DNA of 64,000 nt from Deltaproteobacteria bacterium (GTDB lineage: Bacteria > Myxococcota > Myxococcia > Myxococcales > Anaeromyxobacteraceae). The stretch lies in assembly GCA_016214955.1 (NCBI GenBank), contig JACRMN010000013.1:176821-240820 (forward strand), written 5' to 3'. The notes under the pieces are model-generated. The model saw nothing but the letters and a program-made list of their open reading frames with translations. It was not told where the DNA came from and made no database searches. A program made the translations under genes and the position numbers. Shown here in pieces: positions 61,280 to 64,000 of this stretch; position 1 is the stretch's first letter, and each line of letters begins with the position of its first letter.

Positions 61280-63240
61280 CTAGCTGACGCTCACCTGGCG
61301 CACCGCCTTGCGGTAGACCCAGATGCGCGCGGTGTTGGTGCGGGTGTCGGCGGGCACCATGAAGAAGCCGAAGCTCTGCGGGTCGTAGTCGGCGCTGAAG
61401 CCGGCCACCTGGCGCCCGTCGCGGAAGGTGACGCGCACCTTGAGGCCGCTGGGTGCGGGCGGCGACTCGCCGGTCGCGAGCATGAAGAAGATGGCGCGCA
61501 CGCGGTCGGCGGGCAGCAGCTCCGGTCCGGCCCCGGAGCCGCCGAGGAGCGGGAGCTCCGGTGCGGCCAGGTCGGGGCTGGTGAGCTGGCCGCGCTTCAC
61601 CTGGCCCTCCACCGTGTGGACCACCACCCGGTGCAGGCCGGGGATGATCCGGGCGGGCGGCGCGGACTCGGCGGCGGCCATCGGCGCCACGGGCGGCGGA
61701 GGGGGAGGCGGTCGGGCCGGCGACTCCTCGGGCGGCCCCTCGTCGATGGCCAGCGTGTCGAGCGACACCGGCTCGCCGAGGGGCACCGGAGGTTCGCTGG
61801 CGAGCGGCGCGAAGGAAGTCTCGGGCGGCGGCGCGGCGGGTGGAGGAGGCGGGGCCGCAACGAGCGGAGCGATCACCGGCGGCGCGAGCACGGGCGGGGC
61901 CGCGAGCCGCGGCGGCGGAGGGCGCGCGGGGGGCGGAGGCTCGGGAGGCGCGGGCGCGCCGAGCTCCTCCGCCGCGGCGCTCACCGGCTCGAACGCATCG
62001 TCGGCGAGGAAGGCGGGCTCCGGCTCGGCCATCGGCCCGGGAGGTGTGGGCTCCGGGGCCGGAGGGGCGAAGGGCTCCTCCACCAGCCGCTCCGGCTCGG
62101 CGGCCGGCTCGGGCCCTGGCCCGGGCGTCGGCTCCGCGAGCGGCGCGTAGGCGGACTCGACGGCCGGCTCCTCCGCGGCCTCGAATGCCACCGGCTCCGG
62201 GAGCTGCTCCGGCGCAACGGCCTCGGGTGCGAGCGGCGACTCCGCGGGCGGGGGGGCCTCCTCGGCCGCGAAGTCAGGCTGCCCGGCAGGCAGCGGCGCA
62301 TCGAGGAGCGGGGCGCCCCCGGCGGAAGGGGCGGCATCGAGCGCCTCCAGGCCAGGCAGCGGCGCGACCTCGGCAGCGGGCGGTGGCGCCTCGGGCCCGT
62401 CGCCGGGGGGAGCGGCCTCGCCAGGGAGGCCTGCGAGGAGGTCGAGCGGGGGCAGGGGAAAGGCGGCCGGGATCGTGCCCGGCAGCGGCGTGGCGAGGTC
62501 CAGCGGCGGGCCCACCGCCAGGTCGAGGGGGGGGAGGCCGGTGGGCTCGGTGGCCTCGGGGAGCACCTCTTCCACGGCCTCCACGGTGGGCAGGTCCTCG
62601 CCGGCGAGCTCCTGCACCTCACCGCCCACCTCGAGGATCTGCTCCTCGGCGGCAGCGGCAGCGGCGGGCGGCGGTGGCGCCTCCGGCGCCGGCATCCCGA
62701 AGGACCCGCCCGACTCCAGCTGGATCTCGTCGAGGACCACCGGCTCCGCATCCTCGGCGAAGGGGCCCGGCGCGGCGCCCGCGGGCGCCGACGGCAGGAC
62801 CTGCGAGACGCTCCACACCGCCGTGGCGCCGGGGTCCGCCTCGTCGGGGACGGCGGCGGCCGGCTGGCGCGGCTGCTCGGGGCCCGAGAGATCCCACTCG
62901 GCCGTCTGTCCGCGCCGCTTCTTCGGCTCCAGGGCGCCGGGGGCGTCAGGCGCGGGCGGCTGCTCGGGCTCGGCAGGCCCTGCGTCCCAGGCGCTGCCGG
63001 CGGCGTCCATGGGCACGGCGGAGGCCGGGTCCCAGCGGATGGTGCGGTTGGGATCGAGGGGCTGCGCTGCACTCGGCTCCGGGGCGGCCGGGTCACTGGC
63101 GTCGAGGGCCTGCGGCGAGGCGGGCTCGGGCTGCGCCTGGGCGGCGGGGTCCCATGTCTGGGGCTGGTTGGGGTCCCAATTTGCCTGGGCGTTGGGATCC
63201 CATGTCTGGGGCTGGTTGGGGTCCCACTGCGCCTGGGCGG
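61280..63240 (-). CDS. C-terminal part of a large repeat-rich protein with DUF6982-like domain (downstream of a frameshift)
   Basis: The frame runs from the inner 16-residue repeats (WDPNQPQTWDP) through QPEPASPQALDASDP and RTIRWDPASAVP into about 400 residues of Pro/Ala/Glu-rich linker, ending in a folded C-terminal domain of about 110 residues. That domain reads HRVVVHTVEGQVKRGQL, VRAIFFMLATGE, KVRVTFRDGRQVAGFSADYD and GFFMVPADTRTNTARIWVY, the pattern of DUF6982-type domains of Myxococcota proteins (from memory). It is in a different frame from the segment beyond 63240, because of the 118-bp duplication. With one copy removed, both parts join in one frame. Confidence 0.75.
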
Positions 63241-64000
63241 GGCTCGGGCTGCGCCTGGGCGGCGGGGTCCCATGTCTGGGGCTGGTTGGGGTCCCAATTT
63301 GCCTGGGCGTTGGGATCCCATGTCTGGGGCTGGTTGGGGTCCCACTGCGCCTGGGCGGCGGGGTCCCATGTCTGGGGCTGGTTGGGGTCCCACTGCGCCT
63401 GGGCGTTGGGGTCCCATGTCTGGGGCTGGTTGGGGTCCCACTGCGCCTGGGCGTTGGGGTCCCAGTTCTGAGGCTGGTTGGGGTCCCACTGTGCCTGGGC
63501 GTTGGGATCCCATGTCTGGGGCTGGTTGGGGTCCCACTGCGCCTGGGCGTTGGGGTCCCAATTCTGAGGCTGGTTGGGGTCCCACTGTGCCTGGGCGTTG
63601 GGATCCCAGGTCTGGGGCTGGTTGGGATCCCACTGCGCCTGGGCGCTGGGGTCCCAGTTCTGAGGCTGGTTGGGATCCCACTGCGCCTGGGCGTTGGGGT
63701 CCCAGTTCTGGGGCTGGTTGGGGTCCCACTGTGCCTGGGCGTTGGGATCCGCGCTCTGCGCGTCTGCGCTGGCCTCGGGCGCCGCGGCCGGGGCGGGCTC
63801 GGCCCCCCTGGCGACGCCCGGCTCGGCGGTGAGGTCGAGGCCGCCCTCCGGGATGGCCTGTGCGCTCGCGGCGGCGGCCTCCACCCAGGATGACCAGTCG
63901 GGCGAGGCAGCCTGCGGTGCCGGATCTGCAGAAGGTGTCTCGAAGGCCGGGACCACGTCGTAGGCGGACTCCACCACCTCCTCGCGGGCGGCGGGAGTCG
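63093..64000 (-). CDS. N-terminal part of the same large repeat-rich protein (5' end beyond the window)
   Basis: The frame is open from the window edge: TPAAREEVVESAYDVVPAFE, then Ala/Pro-rich linker and the 16-residue repeats. After WDPAAQAQPEP it enters the wrong frame (RPGAVGPQPAPDMGSQRPG) and stops at 63093. The real start is outside the window. The protein probably has a folded N-terminal domain, this flexible ladder, and the C-terminal domain encoded at 61280. Acidic, Pro/Ala-rich linkers of this kind are common in myxobacterial polarity and motility proteins, but I cannot assign it. Confidence 0.75.
   Translation of the reverse strand, partial: TPAAREEVVESAYDVVPAFETPSADPAPQAASPDWSSWVEAAAASAQAIPEGGLDLTAEPGVARGAEPAPAAAPEASADAQSADPNAQAQWDPNQPQNWDPNAQAQWDPNQPQNWDPSAQAQWDPNQPQTWDPNAQAQWDPNQPQNWDPNAQAQWDPNQPQTWDPNAQAQWDPNQPQNWDPNAQAQWDPNQPQTWDPNAQAQWDPNQPQTWDPAAQAQWDPNQPQTWDPNAQANWDPNQPQTWDPAAQAQPEPRPGAVGPQPAPDMGSQRPGKLGPQPAPDMGPRRPGAARARLAAGPRRQ
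63123..63358 (-). repeat. Perfect 118-bp tandem duplication that breaks the reading frame
   Basis: Bases 63123-63240 and 63241-63358 are identical over all 118 positions. 118 is not a multiple of three, so the second copy shifts the frame of the surrounding gene by one. Removing one copy makes the two reading frames (63241-64000 and 61280-63122) continuous. The unit covers two and a half of the 48-bp repeats plus the edge of the unique sequence. Confidence 0.95.
63123..63750 (-). repeat. Tandem 48-bp coding repeats (WDPNAQAQ-WDPNQPQT)
   Basis: About ten and a half copies of a 16-residue unit, WDPNAQAQWDPNQPQ plus N or T, lie in the N-terminal frame. Variation is confined to a few positions (N/S/A before AQAQ; Q/N; N/T at the end). 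The tryptophan and proline spacing suggests a flexible ligand-binding ladder. The array is a hotspot for copy-number change and ends in the 118-bp duplication. Confidence 0.92.

Noticed and set aside
63123..63750. A CRISPR-like array suggested by regular repeats
   Set aside because: The repeats are directly tandem, without spacers, have a 48-bp period that is a multiple of three, and are read as protein (WDPN units).

Overview
The window is very GC-rich, densely packed DNA from a bacterial chromosome. It uses GTG starts often, and neighbouring genes commonly overlap by four bases (GTGA or ATGA). The gene content points to a Myxococcota/Deltaproteobacteria organism, most like Anaeromyxobacter: a serine/threonine kinase paired with an ECF sigma factor, DUF1800/DUF1501 secreted protein pairs, an indolepyruvate oxidoreductase-like pair with phosphate butyryltransferase and butyrate kinase, and a FadL porin beside a large lipoprotein lipase. 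The organism assignment is inference from gene content. I saw no rRNA, tRNA, CRISPR array, insertion sequence or prophage gene.

Layout. 0-8.9 kb: a DMT exporter, an anchored protein of unknown function, a 7TM protein with a cysteine-rich tail, a histone H1-like protein, a triple-rhodanese protein with a haem-type motif, a fumarylacetoacetase-family gene remnant, oligopeptidase B and a TerC protein. 9-14.7 kb: an MFS transporter, an AraC regulator and a VOC protein sharing a duplicated operator-like sequence, gamma-glutamyltransferase, an HdeA-like protein and a DUF3108 protein. 14.7-22.8 kb: an envelope lipid-uptake pair (lipase plus FadL) and a c-type-cytochrome-like lipoprotein with DUF1800 and DUF1501 proteins. 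23-33.4 kb: old yellow enzyme, serC, then a catabolic block (iorA-like, iorB-like, ptb, buk, etfB, etfA, MBL hydrolase) headed by a good sigma-54 -24/-12 promoter. 33.6-41.5 kb: an eight-gene, tightly overlapping membrane-lipid operon (two CFA-type methyltransferases, FAD oxidoreductase, DUF1365, DUF2878, DUF1295 and two unknowns) divergent from a B12-binding MerR regulator of the CarH/LitR light-sensor type. 41.5-48 kb: a second TerC, a second DMT exporter, an MBL exonuclease, an RluA-type pseudouridine synthase and a patatin. 48-56.3 kb: kinase/sigma pair, PBP1A and a methyl-accepting chemotaxis protein. 56.7-61.2 kb: EVE protein, Tat translocase genes, thiolase and a rhomboid-like protein without catalytic residues. 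61.3-64 kb: a large repeat-rich protein whose frame is broken by a perfect 118-bp tandem duplication.

The most notable signals are (1) the CarH-like B12 regulator facing the fatty-acid-modifying operon, which suggests light- or photooxidation-controlled membrane remodelling; (2) a three-copy intergenic element (about 22.86, 42.24 and 56.35 kb) with terminal inverted repeats, a central stem whose base pairs change in a compensatory way, and 44-bp tandem units at one end; (3) the 118-bp duplication (63123-63358), which could be a reversible on/off switch; (4) the sigma-54 promoter before the iorAB-ptb-buk block; and (5) the 27-bp sequence repeated before both the AraC gene and the VOC gene.
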